Numbered from the stretch's first letter, positions 47,223 through 56,431 are shown. The stretch: DNA of 64,000 nt from Campylobacter sp. CCS1377 (GCF_040008265.1 NZ_CP155620.1:868001-932000); one strand, 5' to 3'. Translations and numbers: made by a program. The notes: generated by a model not told the origin, from the sequence alone.

Positions 47223-48287
47223 ATGAAATATCCCTTAGATTGCGAAGAAAATTTTGAAAAGTCTTTTTTATTTTGGCTTGCTAAATATGTAAAATTTAAA
47301 CTCAGTTCGCTTTCAAACAAAGAACTAAAAAACCCCGCAGCCCTAGCTGAAGTAAATTATTTACTCACAAAGGGTGTTAAAAATATCGAAGAATTGGATG
47401 CTTTAGCTAAAAAAGCCCGTAATGCTGGACTTGGAGGCGTAAATACTTATTTTAATCCCCTAAAAAAGCTTTTTGAATATTTACTTTTTTATAAACTCTA
47501 TTCTTTAAAGCAAATTGACGAATCTTTAATCATAGAAATTCTAGCAAGCATTACAGGATCGCTTTCTGATGCGAGTAAGAAAAATTACCGCATTGCTGTG
47601 ATTAATTTCTTTGATTTTTTGGATAAACAAAATGAAGAAGATAAAAAAGCACATCTTTTTGAGATCACTTTAAAAAATTGGGCAGGCATTGTAGGGGCAA
47701 AAGGAGTGAAATTACCTGAATTTATGAGCGAAGAAGAGTTGAAAAAATTCCTTGATGCTGTGGAAAATGCAGACTTTAAAAGCAATACCATACGCAATAA
47801 ACTTATCATTAAAATCATCATTTTTACAGGTATTCGCGTCAGTGAAGCCATTAACATCAAGCTAAAAGATATTAGCGAAGAAAACGATCTTTACACTATA
47901 AGAATTCGAGCCAAAGGTAATAAATACCGCATTGTGATGATTAAAAAAGAACTTATAGCCTCTTTATTAAAAAATGTCAAAATTAATTATTTAAGCAAAG
48001 ATGCCCTACTTTTTGTCAATAAAAAAGGTATGCCACTTACCCAATCTTACATTTCGCGCATTGTAGAACAATTGCTTTTTAAAGCAGGAATTCGCAAACA
48101 AAAAAATGGCGCACATATGCTAAGGCATACTTTTGCCACCTTGCTTTACAAAAAACAAAAAGATTTGGTTTTGGTGCAAGAAGCTTTGGGACATGCAAGT
48201 TTAAATACTTCAAGAATTTATACTCATTTTGATAATGACAAATTGAAACTTGCCGCACAAGTTGCAAAAGAACTTAGTGAAAATTAA
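47223..48287 (+). CDS. xerH: Tyrosine recombinase XerH
   Basis: 354-residue tyrosine recombinase. The catalytic set is complete: Arg205 (FTGIRVSEA), His298 and Arg301 (AHMLRH), His324 (LGHAS) and Tyr333 (SRIYTHF). The N-terminal 150 residues form the helical core-binding domain and are longer than in XerC/XerD, as for XerH of epsilon-proteobacteria. It acts alone, without XerC/D, in dimer resolution at difH coupled to FtsK. It is monocistronic, with the dif-like element in its upstream spacer. Confidence 0.9.
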   Translation: MKYPLDCEENFEKSFLFWLAKYVKFKLSSLSNKELKNPAALAEVNYLLTKGVKNIEELDALAKKARNAGLGGVNTYFNPLKKLFEYLLFYKLYSLKQIDESLIIEILASITGSLSDASKKNYRIAVINFFDFLDKQNEEDKKAHLFEITLKNWAGIVGAKGVKLPEFMSEEELKKFLDAVENADFKSNTIRNKLIIKIIIFTGIRVSEAINIKLKDISEENDLYTIRIRAKGNKYRIVMIKKELIASLLKNVKINYLSKDALLFVNKKGMPLTQSYISRIVEQLLFKAGIRKQKNGAHMLRHTFATLLYKKQKDLVLVQEALGHASLNTSRIYTHFDNDKLKLAAQVAKELSEN

Positions 48288-48369
48288 CAAAAATTAACAA
48301 TTTTATTATATTTAACGGACTTAAATGGAAAATTATTATGATTTTAAAATTTTATGTAAATATTTTTGC

Positions 48370-48375
48370 TAGAAT
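48370..48375 (+). promoter_or_regulatory. Candidate extended -10 box for aspB
   Basis: TTTTTGC-TAGAAT, an extended -10, 29 bases before the ATG. The leader ends in GAAGGAT. Confidence 0.45.
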
Positions 48376-48403
48376 TTACAAAATTTTTTTGAAGGATAGA
48401 TAA

Positions 48404-49573
48404 ATGTTAAGTAAAAGATCTCAAGTTTTAGAAGAGTCCATCACTTTAGCAATCACTGCTCTTGCAAATGAGCTTAAAGTAAAAGGTGAAGATATCATCA
48501 GTTTTTCAGCAGGAGAGCCTGATTTTGATACTCCAAAAATTGTCAAAGATGCTGCAATTAAAGCTATAGAGAAAGGCTGTGGAAAATATACAGCCGTTGC
48601 AGGTATCAAAGATACCTTAAAAGCTATCCAAACAAAACTCAAAAAAGATAATAATTTAGACTACGAGCTTAGCGAAATTATCACTAATGTTGGTGCAAAA
48701 CACTCACTTTTTAACTGCATTGAGTGTCTTGTTGAGGCAGGCGATGAAGTGATTATCCCTAGTCCTTACTGGGTAAGTTACCCTGAAATGGTTAAATTTG
48801 CAGAAGGAAAGCCTATTTTTATAGAAGGTATAGAAGAAAATGGTTTTAAAATCACAGCTGAACAATTAAAACAAGCTATTACACCAAAAACAAAAGTATT
48901 AATCCTAAATTCTCCATCAAATCCCGTTGGTGCAATGTATACAAAAGAAGAACTTACCAGCATAGCCAAAGTTTTAGAAGGCACAAATATCACTGTTTTA
49001 AGCGATGAAATGTATGAAAAACTTTGTTATGATGGGGTTGAATTTTGTGCTTTTGCAGGAGTTAGTGAAGATGCGTTAAAAAGAACAGTTACTATCAATG
49101 GCTTAAGCAAATGCAGCGCAATGCCAGGTTGGCGTTTTGGCTATATGGCAAGTAAAAATAAAGAGTTGGTTTCGGCCGTTAAAAGACTTCAAGGACAAAG
49201 CACTTCTAATATATGCTCAATTACCCAATACGCTGCCATACCTGCTTTAAATGGAGAAATTGACAAAGATATAGAAAATATGAGACAAGCTTTTGAAAAG
49301 CGACGCAACACAGCACTTAAAATGCTAAATGAAATTCCAAATATCAGCGTTTATAAACCACAAGGTGCTTTTTACCTTTTTGTTAATATTAGCAAATTAG
49401 AAAAAGACTCGATGAAATTTTGCAAAAAATTACTTGAAGATCAAAAAGTTGCAGTTGTCCCAGGCATTGGTTTTGGAATGGATGGTTATTTTAGACTTTC
49501 CTATGCGACAAGTGAAGAAAATATTATCAAAGGAATTGAAAGAATTGCTAAATTTGTCAAATCTTATTCTTGA
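48404..49573 (+). CDS. aspB: Aspartate aminotransferase (class I)
   Basis: PLP enzyme exchanging the amino group between aspartate and 2-oxoglutarate. The PLP-binding Lys236 lies in NGLSKCSAMPGWRFGY, and ILNSPSNPVGAMYT and the C-terminal FRLSYATSEENI match the AspB/AspC subgroup Ib. 389 residues. It is monocistronic, with a promoter and a strong terminator, and convergent to the binding protein at 49601. From memory it corresponds to Cj0762. Confidence 0.93.
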   Translation: MLSKRSQVLEESITLAITALANELKVKGEDIISFSAGEPDFDTPKIVKDAAIKAIEKGCGKYTAVAGIKDTLKAIQTKLKKDNNLDYELSEIITNVGAKHSLFNCIECLVEAGDEVIIPSPYWVSYPEMVKFAEGKPIFIEGIEENGFKITAEQLKQAITPKTKVLILNSPSNPVGAMYTKEELTSIAKVLEGTNITVLSDEMYEKLCYDGVEFCAFAGVSEDALKRTVTINGLSKCSAMPGWRFGYMASKNKELVSAVKRLQGQSTSNICSITQYAAIPALNGEIDKDIENMRQAFEKRRNTALKMLNEIPNISVYKPQGAFYLFVNISKLEKDSMKFCKKLLEDQKVAVVPGIGFGMDGYFRLSYATSEENIIKGIERIAKFVKSYS

Positions 49574-49574
49574 T

Positions 49575-49598
49575 AAAAAGCCCTATTTTGGGCTTTTT
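49575..49598. terminator. Bidirectional terminator between aspB and the binding-protein gene
   Basis: AAAAAGCCC / GGGCTTTTT with a 6-base loop, directly between convergent stop codons, with A- and T-runs on either side: a textbook bidirectional intrinsic terminator. Confidence 0.85.
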
Positions 49599-49600
49599 CA

Positions 49601-50371
49601 TTAAAAGAAAAACTGTAAATTTTTCTCTTTAAAAGTATCTTTTACGCTTTTAAGGTATTTTTCTCCTAAGCTATCAAAAAATCCATCATTTTTACTTTGT
49701 ATGATAAATTCATCAAGCTCTTTTTTAAGCTCCACATTTTCTTTTTGCACAGCTATACCCCAAAATTCAGCCTCTTCTTGAAAGGGATCTAAGATAGCTC
49801 TTGTCGTATCTTGGTGTTTTTGCCAAGTTCTATAAATGCTAAGCTGATCGTAAAAAAAGCCATCTGCTTTGCCTTGTATCACTTCTAAAATCGCCGCATT
49901 TTCTTTATCAAATAAATGTATAGTGGCATTTTTAAGATTTTTACTCGCATATAGATGTCCAGTAGATCCGCGTTTTAAAGCCAGAATTTTACCCTTTTGA
50001 TTTAGATCTTTAATGCTTTGAATGTTTGAGTTTAAAGGGGTTAAAATTGCCAAATTTGCTTGTGCATAAGGTATGCTAAAGCTAACGGTTTTTTTGCGCT
50101 CATCTGTGATAGTCATAGAAGACATAATAAGATCGATTTTACCAGTTTTTAAAGCAGGTATTAGCCCATCCCAAGCGATATTTTTAACTACAAGCTTATA
50201 GCCATTTTTCTCAGCAAAAGCTTCTAAAAAATCCACGCTAATCCCACTTGCTTTGCCACTTTTATCACTCATTTCAAAAGGAGGATAAGCAAGCTCCATA
50301 CCCACAACTAAATCTTTTGCCACTAAATTTAGAGCAAAAAGCAAAGTTAAAAAATAAAATATTTTTTTCAT
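49601..50371 (-). CDS. glnH: Periplasmic amino-acid-binding protein, GlnH-like
   Basis: 256 residues with a cleavable signal peptide (MKKIFYFLTLLFALNLVA) and the family-3 solute-binding fold (VVGMELAYPPFEMSD, IAWDGLIPALKTGKIDLIMSSMTITDER, VSFSIPYAQA). There is no lipobox, unlike the CjaA-type protein. From memory it corresponds to Cj0817, annotated glnH in C. jejuni. No permease or ATPase gene is adjacent, so its partner is elsewhere and the ligand is uncertain. Confidence 0.85.
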   Translation of the reverse strand: MKKIFYFLTLLFALNLVAKDLVVGMELAYPPFEMSDKSGKASGISVDFLEAFAEKNGYKLVVKNIAWDGLIPALKTGKIDLIMSSMTITDERKKTVSFSIPYAQANLAILTPLNSNIQSIKDLNQKGKILALKRGSTGHLYASKNLKNATIHLFDKENAAILEVIQGKADGFFYDQLSIYRTWQKHQDTTRAILDPFQEEAEFWGIAVQKENVELKKELDEFIIQSKNDGFFDSLGEKYLKSVKDTFKEKNLQFFF

Positions 50372-50490
50372 ATTTTTCCTTTATGTTTGATTGGCTAAAA
50401 ATTATACTGATTTTATCTTATTTTGGCATTAGGAAGCATTTGGCTTAATTAAAAATTTGTTTTCAAAGCATTTAAGAGAAAACTTATATA

Positions 50491-50496
50491 TATAAT
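50491..50496 (+). promoter_or_regulatory. Candidate -10 box for the BspA-like pseudogene
   Basis: TATAAT in TATATATAATAATT, 30 bases before the dead ATG at 50526. A second TATAAT at 50509-50514 is too close to the ATG to leave room for the AAAGGAG ribosome site. Confidence 0.35.
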
Positions 50497-50525
50497 AATT
50501 GCTTATCTTATAATGAAAGGAGAAC

Positions 50526-51118
50526 ATGAAACAAATAATTGTTGAGAACAAGTAGCATTTGCTTGAGTTGTTGAAAGATGAGAATTTGGATTTATCATCT
50601 TTAGATATTAGCAAGCTTGATGATTTAAGCGAAGTCTTTAAAGGCAGCAAGCGAAAAAATTTCAGCGGCATAGGCACTTGGGATACTTCAAGCGTTAAAA
50701 ATATGCGCGAAATGTTTGCTTATGTAAAGTATTTAATGAGAATATCAATGATTGGCGCGTGCATAATGTAAGCAATATGAGCTCTATGTTTAAGGGCACT
50801 TCTTTTAATCAACCCTTAAATAAATGGGATACAAGCTCGCTTGAAAATATGGACTCGATTTTCCTTTGCGCTAAGTCTTTCAATCAAGACATAAATTCAT
50901 GAAATGTCTCAAAGGTAAAGGATATGTCCCTTGCTTTTATGTTTGCAAGTAAATTTAATCAAAATCTTGATAAATGGAATGTTAAAAATTGTGAAAATTT
51001 CAACTGCATGTTTGCGCTGTCTGGCTTTAAACAAGATTTAAGATCTTGGAACATTGACTTAGAACAAGAGGATGTATTTGGCGAGATACTTAGAAATGAA
51101 ATGAAAGGTTTAATATGA
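50526..51118 (+). pseudogene. BspA-like/DUF285 surface repeat protein, inactivated
   Basis: The conceptual protein begins MKQIIVENK and then hits TAG (50553-50555). It continues HLLELLKDENLDLSSLDIS into repeats of the form W-D-T-S-x-V-x-N-M-x-x-M-F...F-N-Q, characteristic of BspA-type (DUF285) repeats. A one-base shift near 50732 moves the frame (NENINDWRVHNVSNMSSMF), and TGA at 50900-50902 replaces the Trp of the next repeat (DIN-S-stop-NVSKVKDM). The last part, to 51118, is open. The original product would have been about 197 residues, without a visible signal peptide. A promoter and ribosome site remain. Confidence 0.8.
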
Positions 51119-51165
51119 AAAAATGTTTTTAATAGCTTTGGATTTGATTTTATTATGATATTGCT

Positions 51166-51348
51166 ATGGCGGTTTGTCAGTCTGAAGAAAGTGATTATGA
51201 ATCTGTAGCTAGTAGGTGCAGTGGTATGAATGGCGATAGGTTTGGAGCTTGCCGAGAAGCTAATATGAAATTTAATTTATGGCAAGGTTGTTTAATGGAA
51301 GAATCCATAAGACAACAACAAAAGGCGTTAGGGGGGATATTAAACTAA
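51166..51348 (+). pseudogene. Remnant of a small secreted Cys-containing protein
   Basis: A 60-codon frame, MAVCQSEESDYESVASRC..., with four cysteines (4, 18, 29, 42) and a C-terminal Gln-rich helix. Upstream, ATGAAAAAATG... at 51115 reads like the start of a signal peptide (FLIALDLILL) but in other frames with stops, so the N-terminal export signal seems to have been lost by shifts. It could be a short real gene, but I favour a decayed one. No family recognised. Confidence 0.45.
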
Positions 51349-51358
51349 ATACTTTTAA

Positions 51359-51393
51359 ATAAGCCAATTAAGCATTAAGCTTTTTTGGCTTAT
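51359..51393. terminator. Stem-loop after the Cys-protein remnant
   Basis: ATAAGCCAA (51359-51367) pairs with TTGGCTTAT (51385-51393), and a T6 run lies just inside the right arm. It probably marks the end of the former transcript. Confidence 0.45.
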
Positions 51394-51890
51394 AGATATA
51401 CAAATACACTTATTTTATCAAAGAAATTTATACCGATAAAAAAAGTCGTTTTTAGCCTTGCTATATAGCCAATACACGATTGAAAATTTATAATACATAG
51501 TTAAAAGCTATAGTCATCTGCTTAAATAAAACCCCATAAGAGTAAGTTCTGATACCTCTATAGTGTTTTTAGATATTAATGCGGCTTTGTCGTTTTGCAA
51601 AAAATTTTTTCGAGCTTGCTGATAAAATGTTTAATTGTAGTTTTATAAAGGAGAAAAAAATGATAAAGAAGATAGTGTTTGTGGTTTTATTTTAAGCACT
51701 CAAATTTTTACTAACGATAGATTATGCTATGATAAAAAACTATTTCGAAAAAGTAAAGTTAATATGCGAAGGAAAATCCAAAGAGAATGCCGCCTTATTA
51801 TAGTTGTGCTTACAATTTTTCATACCCAAAGCTGCATGCGAAGAGAAAAAAGATTTATGATAAACAGTGTGTTTGCTATAAAGTAAAAAT
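51394..51890. other. Non-coding remnant region with a dead ORF start
   Basis: No intact gene. At 51660 an ATG with AAAGGAG upstream encodes MIKKIVFVVLF, a signal-peptide start, then a stop. Other frames continue with fragments such as DYAMIKNYFEKVKLICEG and YYSCAYNFSYPKLHAK, with cysteines, which vaguely recall Sel1-type repeats. I see only debris of one small exported protein. Confidence 0.4.
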
Positions 51891-51914
51891 AAAAGCTAAT
51901 TTAAATTAGCTTTT
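51891..51914. terminator. Perfect 24-base palindrome at the kdsB 3' end
   Basis: AAAAGCTAATTT/AAATTAGCTTTT covers the kdsB stop codon and is T-rich on both strands, so it can end kdsB transcription and any transcript from the left. Confidence 0.7.
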
Positions 51915-52622
51915 TATGAATTTCAAAGCCCTTTCGTAGTCTTCTTTAGTGTCAATTCCCATGCTATTTGTGATAATTTCAAGCATTTTGATTTTTTTAC
52001 CATTTTCTATGGCCCTTAATTGCTCTAATTTTTCAGCCTTTTCAAGGGCAGAATTTTTTAAAGCACAAAATTCGCGCAAAGCCTTAACGCTATAAGCATA
52101 AATGCCTAAATGTCCCTTAAAACTCTCTTCATACTCTGCTCTTTCATAAGGGATTTTTGCTCTTGAAAAATACAAAGCAAAGCCGTCTTTATCGCAAAGC
52201 ACTTTAACTAAATTTGGATCACTGGCTTCGTCTTTGTTGATTTTTTTATAACAACTTGCCATGAAAGCATCTTTTTTAAGACAATCTTTGGCAAATTCTT
52301 TAAATTTAAGCAAATTTTCATACTCGATAAAAGGCTCATCGGCTTGCACATTGATGATAATTTCATCATCTTTAAGTCCTAGTTTTTCGCAAGCTTCATT
52401 TATCCTATCTGTGCCACTTTCGTGGTTTTTACTTGTTAAAACCGCTTTAAAGCCGTATTTCTTAGCGATCTCTTGCACTCTTTCATCATCAAGTGCAATA
52501 CAAACTTCATCCACGCTCGAAACTTGCTTGGCTGTAGCAATAAACATCGGAACACCGCCTATATCACAAAGAATTTTTTCAGGAAAACGCGTAGAAGCCA
52601 GCCTTGTAGGTATGATAATCAT
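51906..52622 (-). CDS. kdsB: CMP-Kdo synthetase
   Basis: KdsB activates Kdo as CMP-Kdo for the lipooligosaccharide inner core. N-terminal IIIPTRLASTRFPEKIL, the metal-binding NVQADEPFI and HLGIYAYS are typical. 238 residues. It is the last gene of nadE-lpxK-thrC-kdsB, with a 4-base overlap with thrC. Confidence 0.96.
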   Translation of the reverse strand: MIIIPTRLASTRFPEKILCDIGGVPMFIATAKQVSSVDEVCIALDDERVQEIAKKYGFKAVLTSKNHESGTDRINEACEKLGLKDDEIIINVQADEPFIEYENLLKFKEFAKDCLKKDAFMASCYKKINKDEASDPNLVKVLCDKDGFALYFSRAKIPYERAEYEESFKGHLGIYAYSVKALREFCALKNSALEKAEKLEQLRAIENGKKIKMLEIITNSMGIDTKEDYERALKFIKS

Positions 52623-54031
52623 TTTTTAATCCATTCTAAAATTATATTTTCAATGTCTCTTATTTCATAAACCTTTTCATCGGTATTTTTAAGATCGAAA
52701 AGCTCTAAAAGTTCTTTTTTGATATCCACTTTAAATTCTTTTGCTAGAAGCTTAAAATCTGCTTTTTCATCTTCGCACTCTCTATCAAAAAGTGCTTTTA
52801 TCATGCTTGGGGTAAATTTAGTCCATTCAGCAGTTGAAGTGATGATGCTTGGTTTTGATATGTCAAGCATTTTAAAACAAGTTGCTGTGTGTGGATCGAT
52901 TAAAGTTTTACTATTTTTGATAAATTTCATACACTCTTCATCACTGCAAAAATCAGCCTCAAAATCTTCTTGCAAACTTTTTAACTCTTCTTTTTCAAGC
53001 TTAAAATATTTTTGCGTTTTAAGTAGCTCCATTAGCTCTTTTGTTCTTTTATCTTTAAATTTAGCAAATAATAATCTTTCAACATTGGAAGAAATAAGTA
53101 TATCCATAGCTGGAGAAATCGTCTTTTTAAGCACCCTATTTTTAAGATCGTATTCACCTTTGTGAAAAAAATCACTTAGGATATTGTTAGAATTTGAAGC
53201 AATTTTAATCTTTGAAATTTTAGCGCCCATTAACTTGGCATAAAAAGCCCCTAAAGCATTGCCAAAATTTCCACTTGGCACGATGATTTGAACTTCTTCT
53301 TTAAATTCATTAAAAAGCCTTAAACTTGCATAATAATGATAAATGATTTGAAATAAAATTCTGCCAAAATTCACCGAATTTGCCGCACAAAGCTCATAGT
53401 CTAAATCATGCAATTCATCTTTAAATTCTTGTTTTCCAAGCAAGGTTTTTAAAGTGCGTTGCGCATCATCAAAATCGCCTTTTATAGCTAAAACTTTTAA
53501 ATTATTCTTATCCATTGATCGCATTTGAAGTTCTTGTAAAGCGCTTGTTCCGCCTTTTGGATACATACAAATAACTTTGATATTTTCTAAATTTTCAAAA
53601 CTTTTAAGCGTTGCAGGTCCTGTATCGCCACTTGTAGCGCAAATGATTAAAATCTTTTTATCTTTGGAAAATTCACTCAAAAGCACACCAAAAGGTTGCA
53701 GAGCCATATCTTTAAAAGCCCTTGTAGGTCCATGCCAAAGCTCGTTAATATAGGTTTTATCGGCAATTTTTTGAAGTTTTATTGGTGAGTTTTTATCATC
53801 AAATTTTTCATAGCTTTTTAAAGCTTTTTCAAACAAATCTTCATAACCAAATTCAAAGCTTTCTATTAACTTTAATGCAAATTCTTTATAAGGTAAATTA
53901 GTGTATTTTTCGCCATCAAATTTAGGTAAAATTAAGGGCGAGTAAAGCCCACCTTGCGGGGCATTTGGATTTATAATAGCATCTTTAAAATCTTTTTTTT
54001 CGCTAGCATTTCTGCTTTCAACTAATAACAT
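52619..54031 (-). CDS. threonine: Threonine synthase
   Basis: ThrC makes threonine from O-phosphohomoserine with PLP. The PLP-binding Lys (about residue 107) lies in HGPTRAFKDMALQ, and CATSGDTGPATLKSF and VPSGNFGNALGAFYAK bind the cofactor phosphate. I choose the ATG at 54031 (MLLVESRNAS), one codon after a TTG. The start lies 14 bases inside lpxK, so translation is probably coupled. 470 residues. Confidence 0.94.
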   Translation of the reverse strand: MLLVESRNASEKKDFKDAIINPNAPQGGLYSPLILPKFDGEKYTNLPYKEFALKLIESFEFGYEDLFEKALKSYEKFDDKNSPIKLQKIADKTYINELWHGPTRAFKDMALQPFGVLLSEFSKDKKILIICATSGDTGPATLKSFENLENIKVICMYPKGGTSALQELQMRSMDKNNLKVLAIKGDFDDAQRTLKTLLGKQEFKDELHDLDYELCAANSVNFGRILFQIIYHYYASLRLFNEFKEEVQIIVPSGNFGNALGAFYAKLMGAKISKIKIASNSNNILSDFFHKGEYDLKNRVLKKTISPAMDILISSNVERLLFAKFKDKRTKELMELLKTQKYFKLEKEELKSLQEDFEADFCSDEECMKFIKNSKTLIDPHTATCFKMLDISKPSIITSTAEWTKFTPSMIKALFDRECEDEKADFKLLAKEFKVDIKKELLELFDLKNTDEKVYEIRDIENIILEWIKK

Positions 54032-54947
54032 CAAAACTCCTTACATATTCGTGCAAAATTTGTTTAAAATTTTCTTTTAATTCAACATTTAATTCTATGA
54101 TTTGACACTTAAAACCAAAATCTTTCACTTTTACAAAATCTTTAAAAGTAAGCATTAGTGTATCGCAATTATGTTTTTTTAGCAAATTTTCAAGCTCTTC
54201 TTTTTTAAATTCATAATGATCTTTAAAAAAATAACAAGCTCTAGCCTTAATAAAATGCTCATATAGCCTAAAAGGCTTGGCAATGGCGCTAACAAGCACG
54301 GCTTTTGGATTTTCACTGACATAAGAATAACGCACAAAATCCCTTCCTTCAAGTGCAATAAAATCAGCTTTTTTTTCATAAAATTTAGGCAAACGATAAG
54401 CTCCGCTTGGCAGGGTAAAATTAAAAAAAGGCTTAATCTTACTTTCAAGCAAAATATCAAATTTTTTAATATGAAATTTAGAAAAAGCATCATCAAGCAA
54501 AACAATTTTAGCACCTAATTCAAAGGCCTTTTCTATGCCTTTAACCCTATCTTCACTCACTATCACGCCAGAAATTTCTTCGCAAAAGGCGTATTCCATT
54601 GCCTCATCGCCACTTTTGCTTACTTCACATAAAATTCCATTTTGACTTTTAACGACAATTAAACCTTTGCTCTTTCTCTTATAGCCTCTAAGTACAACAA
54701 AAACACCATCAAATTCTTTTGCTATAGCTTTACACATAGGCGTTTTTCCATTACCGCCAAAACTCAAATTCCCCACACTTATAATGGGTTTTTTAAAATC
54801 AATTTTTTTGCGAAAAAAACTATTTAAAACCGCACAAATAGTATAAATAAAACTTAAAGGCAAAAGTGAAATTGCAAGACATTTTTGTAAGAAACTAGGC
54901 TTAAAAAAATAATTATCCAGCCAAAGTTCGTAGTTTTTTTCTTTCAT
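54018..54947 (-). CDS. lpxK: Tetraacyldisaccharide 4'-kinase
   Basis: LpxK phosphorylates the lipid A disaccharide at the 4' position at the inner membrane. An N-terminal hydrophobic anchor (about 20-45) is followed by the Walker A SVGNLSFGGNGKTPM and then VVLRGYKRKSKG, SGDEAMEYAF and VLLDDAFSKF. 309 residues. The start overlaps nadE (ATGA) and the 3' end overlaps thrC. With kdsB it ties the operon to lipooligosaccharide synthesis. Confidence 0.94.
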   Translation of the reverse strand: MKEKNYELWLDNYFFKPSFLQKCLAISLLPLSFIYTICAVLNSFFRKKIDFKKPIISVGNLSFGGNGKTPMCKAIAKEFDGVFVVLRGYKRKSKGLIVVKSQNGILCEVSKSGDEAMEYAFCEEISGVIVSEDRVKGIEKAFELGAKIVLLDDAFSKFHIKKFDILLESKIKPFFNFTLPSGAYRLPKFYEKKADFIALEGRDFVRYSYVSENPKAVLVSAIAKPFRLYEHFIKARACYFFKDHYEFKKEELENLLKKHNCDTLMLTFKDFVKVKDFGFKCQIIELNVELKENFKQILHEYVRSFDVIS

Positions 54948-55699
54948 TTACAAAAGACTCTTAAGCTTAAAATCTCAGGCATTACTCTTTTAAAAGCATT
55001 ATTTTTTAATCTTGAATTTAGCATATTTAATAAATTTTGATCAAGTTTTTCAAGTGCTTTTTTATCGTTATTTTCAAGCGCTTTCAAACCTTTATCTATG
55101 AGCTCATAAGAAAAGCCTAAATCTTTTTCATCGCTTTGCTCCTCCCAAAGATCTGCGCTTGGGGCTTTTTTGATGAAATTTTCGTGTAAATTTAAATGTT
55201 TTGCAAGCTCGTAAATTTCGCTTTTATAAAGATCGCCTATAGGATTAAAAGCACAAGCTAGATCCCCATAAATTGTCCCATAGCCTAAAAGTAACTCGCT
55301 TTTATTTGAAGTACCAACAACCAAAGCATTTTTTAAAGCAGAATAATCATAAAGCAAGCTCATTCTAATGCGTGCAGCAAAATTACCCGTGCGAATTTTA
55401 TTGGTATTTTCACTTTTATCTAAAAAAGTATCTAAGATATTTTGAATTTCTAAGATTTTATATTCTAGTTTGAGTTCTTTGCAAAGCATTAAAGCATCGT
55501 TTAAATTCTCTTGATTGGAAAATCTTGTAGGCATTAAGAGTGCAAAAACATTTTCATTTAAAGCTTTTTTACAGAGCATTGCAACCAAAGCAGAATCAAT
55601 CCCTCCACTAAGTCCTAAGATAACGCCTTTTGTATTAGAAAGTTGAATTTTATTTTTTATAAATTTATCAATGTTTTGCAAAATTTGCTTATAATCCAT
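54944..55699 (-). CDS. nadE: NH3-dependent NAD+ synthetase
   Basis: NadE amidates deamido-NAD. The PP-loop GLSGGIDSALVAML (about 28-41) and VGTSNKSELLLGYGTIYGDLACAFNPIGDLYKS are hallmark segments. 251 residues without a glutaminase domain, so ammonia is the nitrogen donor. First gene of the operon nadE-lpxK-thrC-kdsB, with a TATAAT promoter about 30 bases upstream. Confidence 0.95.
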   Translation of the reverse strand: MDYKQILQNIDKFIKNKIQLSNTKGVILGLSGGIDSALVAMLCKKALNENVFALLMPTRFSNQENLNDALMLCKELKLEYKILEIQNILDTFLDKSENTNKIRTGNFAARIRMSLLYDYSALKNALVVGTSNKSELLLGYGTIYGDLACAFNPIGDLYKSEIYELAKHLNLHENFIKKAPSADLWEEQSDEKDLGFSYELIDKGLKALENNDKKALEKLDQNLLNMLNSRLKNNAFKRVMPEILSLRVFCK

Positions 55700-55726
55700 T
55701 TTTACTACCTTAACTTTAAAAGCATA

Positions 55727-55732
55727 ATTATA
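55727..55732 (-). promoter_or_regulatory. Candidate -10 box for the nadE operon
   Basis: The minus strand reads GCTATTATAATTATGC; the TATAAT lies about 30 bases upstream of the nadE ATG, in the 127-bp divergent spacer. Confidence 0.5.
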
Positions 55733-55796
55733 ATAGCTTTTCTTTTAAAATGCGTAGATATTTTAAATTTTAGTCCAAAAGAATTGATAAAAATTA

Positions 55797-55802
55797 TATA
55801 AT
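55797..55802 (+). promoter_or_regulatory. Candidate -10 box for the metallo-hydrolase gene
   Basis: TATAAT in AATTATATAATACAC, 25 bases before the ATG at 55827; the leader ends in AAGGGT. Confidence 0.5.
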
Positions 55803-55826
55803 ACACAAAAATAAAAAGGGTAGAAA

Positions 55827-56429
55827 ATGCAAATTTTAAAACAAGCTTGCGGGGATTATCAAACAAATTGTTACATTGTAAGCTCACAAAATGCAGAGTT
55901 AATTATCGATCCAGGAGTTGATGCGCTTGATTTTATCAAAAAAAATACTAAAAATCCTTTGGCGATTTTAAACACTCACGGACATTATGATCATGTTTGG
56001 GATAATGCCAAGGTTAAAAAAGAATTTAATATCCCTATTTACATCCACAAAAATGATGAATTTATGCTTCAAGATCCTTTTAGCAAAGGTTTTGAGTCAA
56101 GTAAAGCTGATATTTTAATCGACAATGAAGATGAATTTAATATAGCTGATTTTAAGCTTAAATTTCATTTTTTTCCAGGACATACTCCAGGTTGTTGTAT
56201 GATAGAGCTTATTGGAGAGAAAATAATGTTTAGTGGAGATTTTTTATTTAATAGAAGCATAGGAAGGTGGGATTTTCCTTATTCCGATGCCACTTTAATG
56301 AAGCAAAGTCTAAAAAAAGCTATGGCTTATAAGAATGACTTTATTCTTTTGCCAGGACATGGTGAACAAACGAGCTTAAAGACAGAACAAGAGCATTTAC
56401 CTTACTGGTTAAGATATATAGGTGAATAA
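55827..56429 (+). CDS. Metallo-beta-lactamase fold hydrolase (glyoxalase II-like)
   Basis: 200 residues. The metal site THGHYDHVWD (H-x-H-x-D-H), FFPGHTPGCCMI (third His), GDFLFNRSIGRWDFP (bridging Asp) and the final PGHGEQT His are all present, so it is an active-looking member of the YcbL/glyoxalase II-like group. From memory, C. jejuni Cj0809c lies divergent to nadE likewise. Substrate probably a thioester, not proven. The following gene starts 2 bases after the stop. Confidence 0.88.
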   Translation: MQILKQACGDYQTNCYIVSSQNAELIIDPGVDALDFIKKNTKNPLAILNTHGHYDHVWDNAKVKKEFNIPIYIHKNDEFMLQDPFSKGFESSKADILIDNEDEFNIADFKLKFHFFPGHTPGCCMIELIGEKIMFSGDFLFNRSIGRWDFPYSDATLMKQSLKKAMAYKNDFILLPGHGEQTSLKTEQEHLPYWLRYIGE

Positions 56430-56431
56430 AT

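Noticed and set aside
47223-48287. xerH as an integrase of a mobile element
   Set aside because: The flanks show no other phage or plasmid genes and no target-site duplication; length and catalytic layout fit XerH.
50509-50514. TATAAT just before the BspA pseudogene ATG
   Set aside because: The transcript would start after the ribosome site; the TATAAT at 50491 is better placed.
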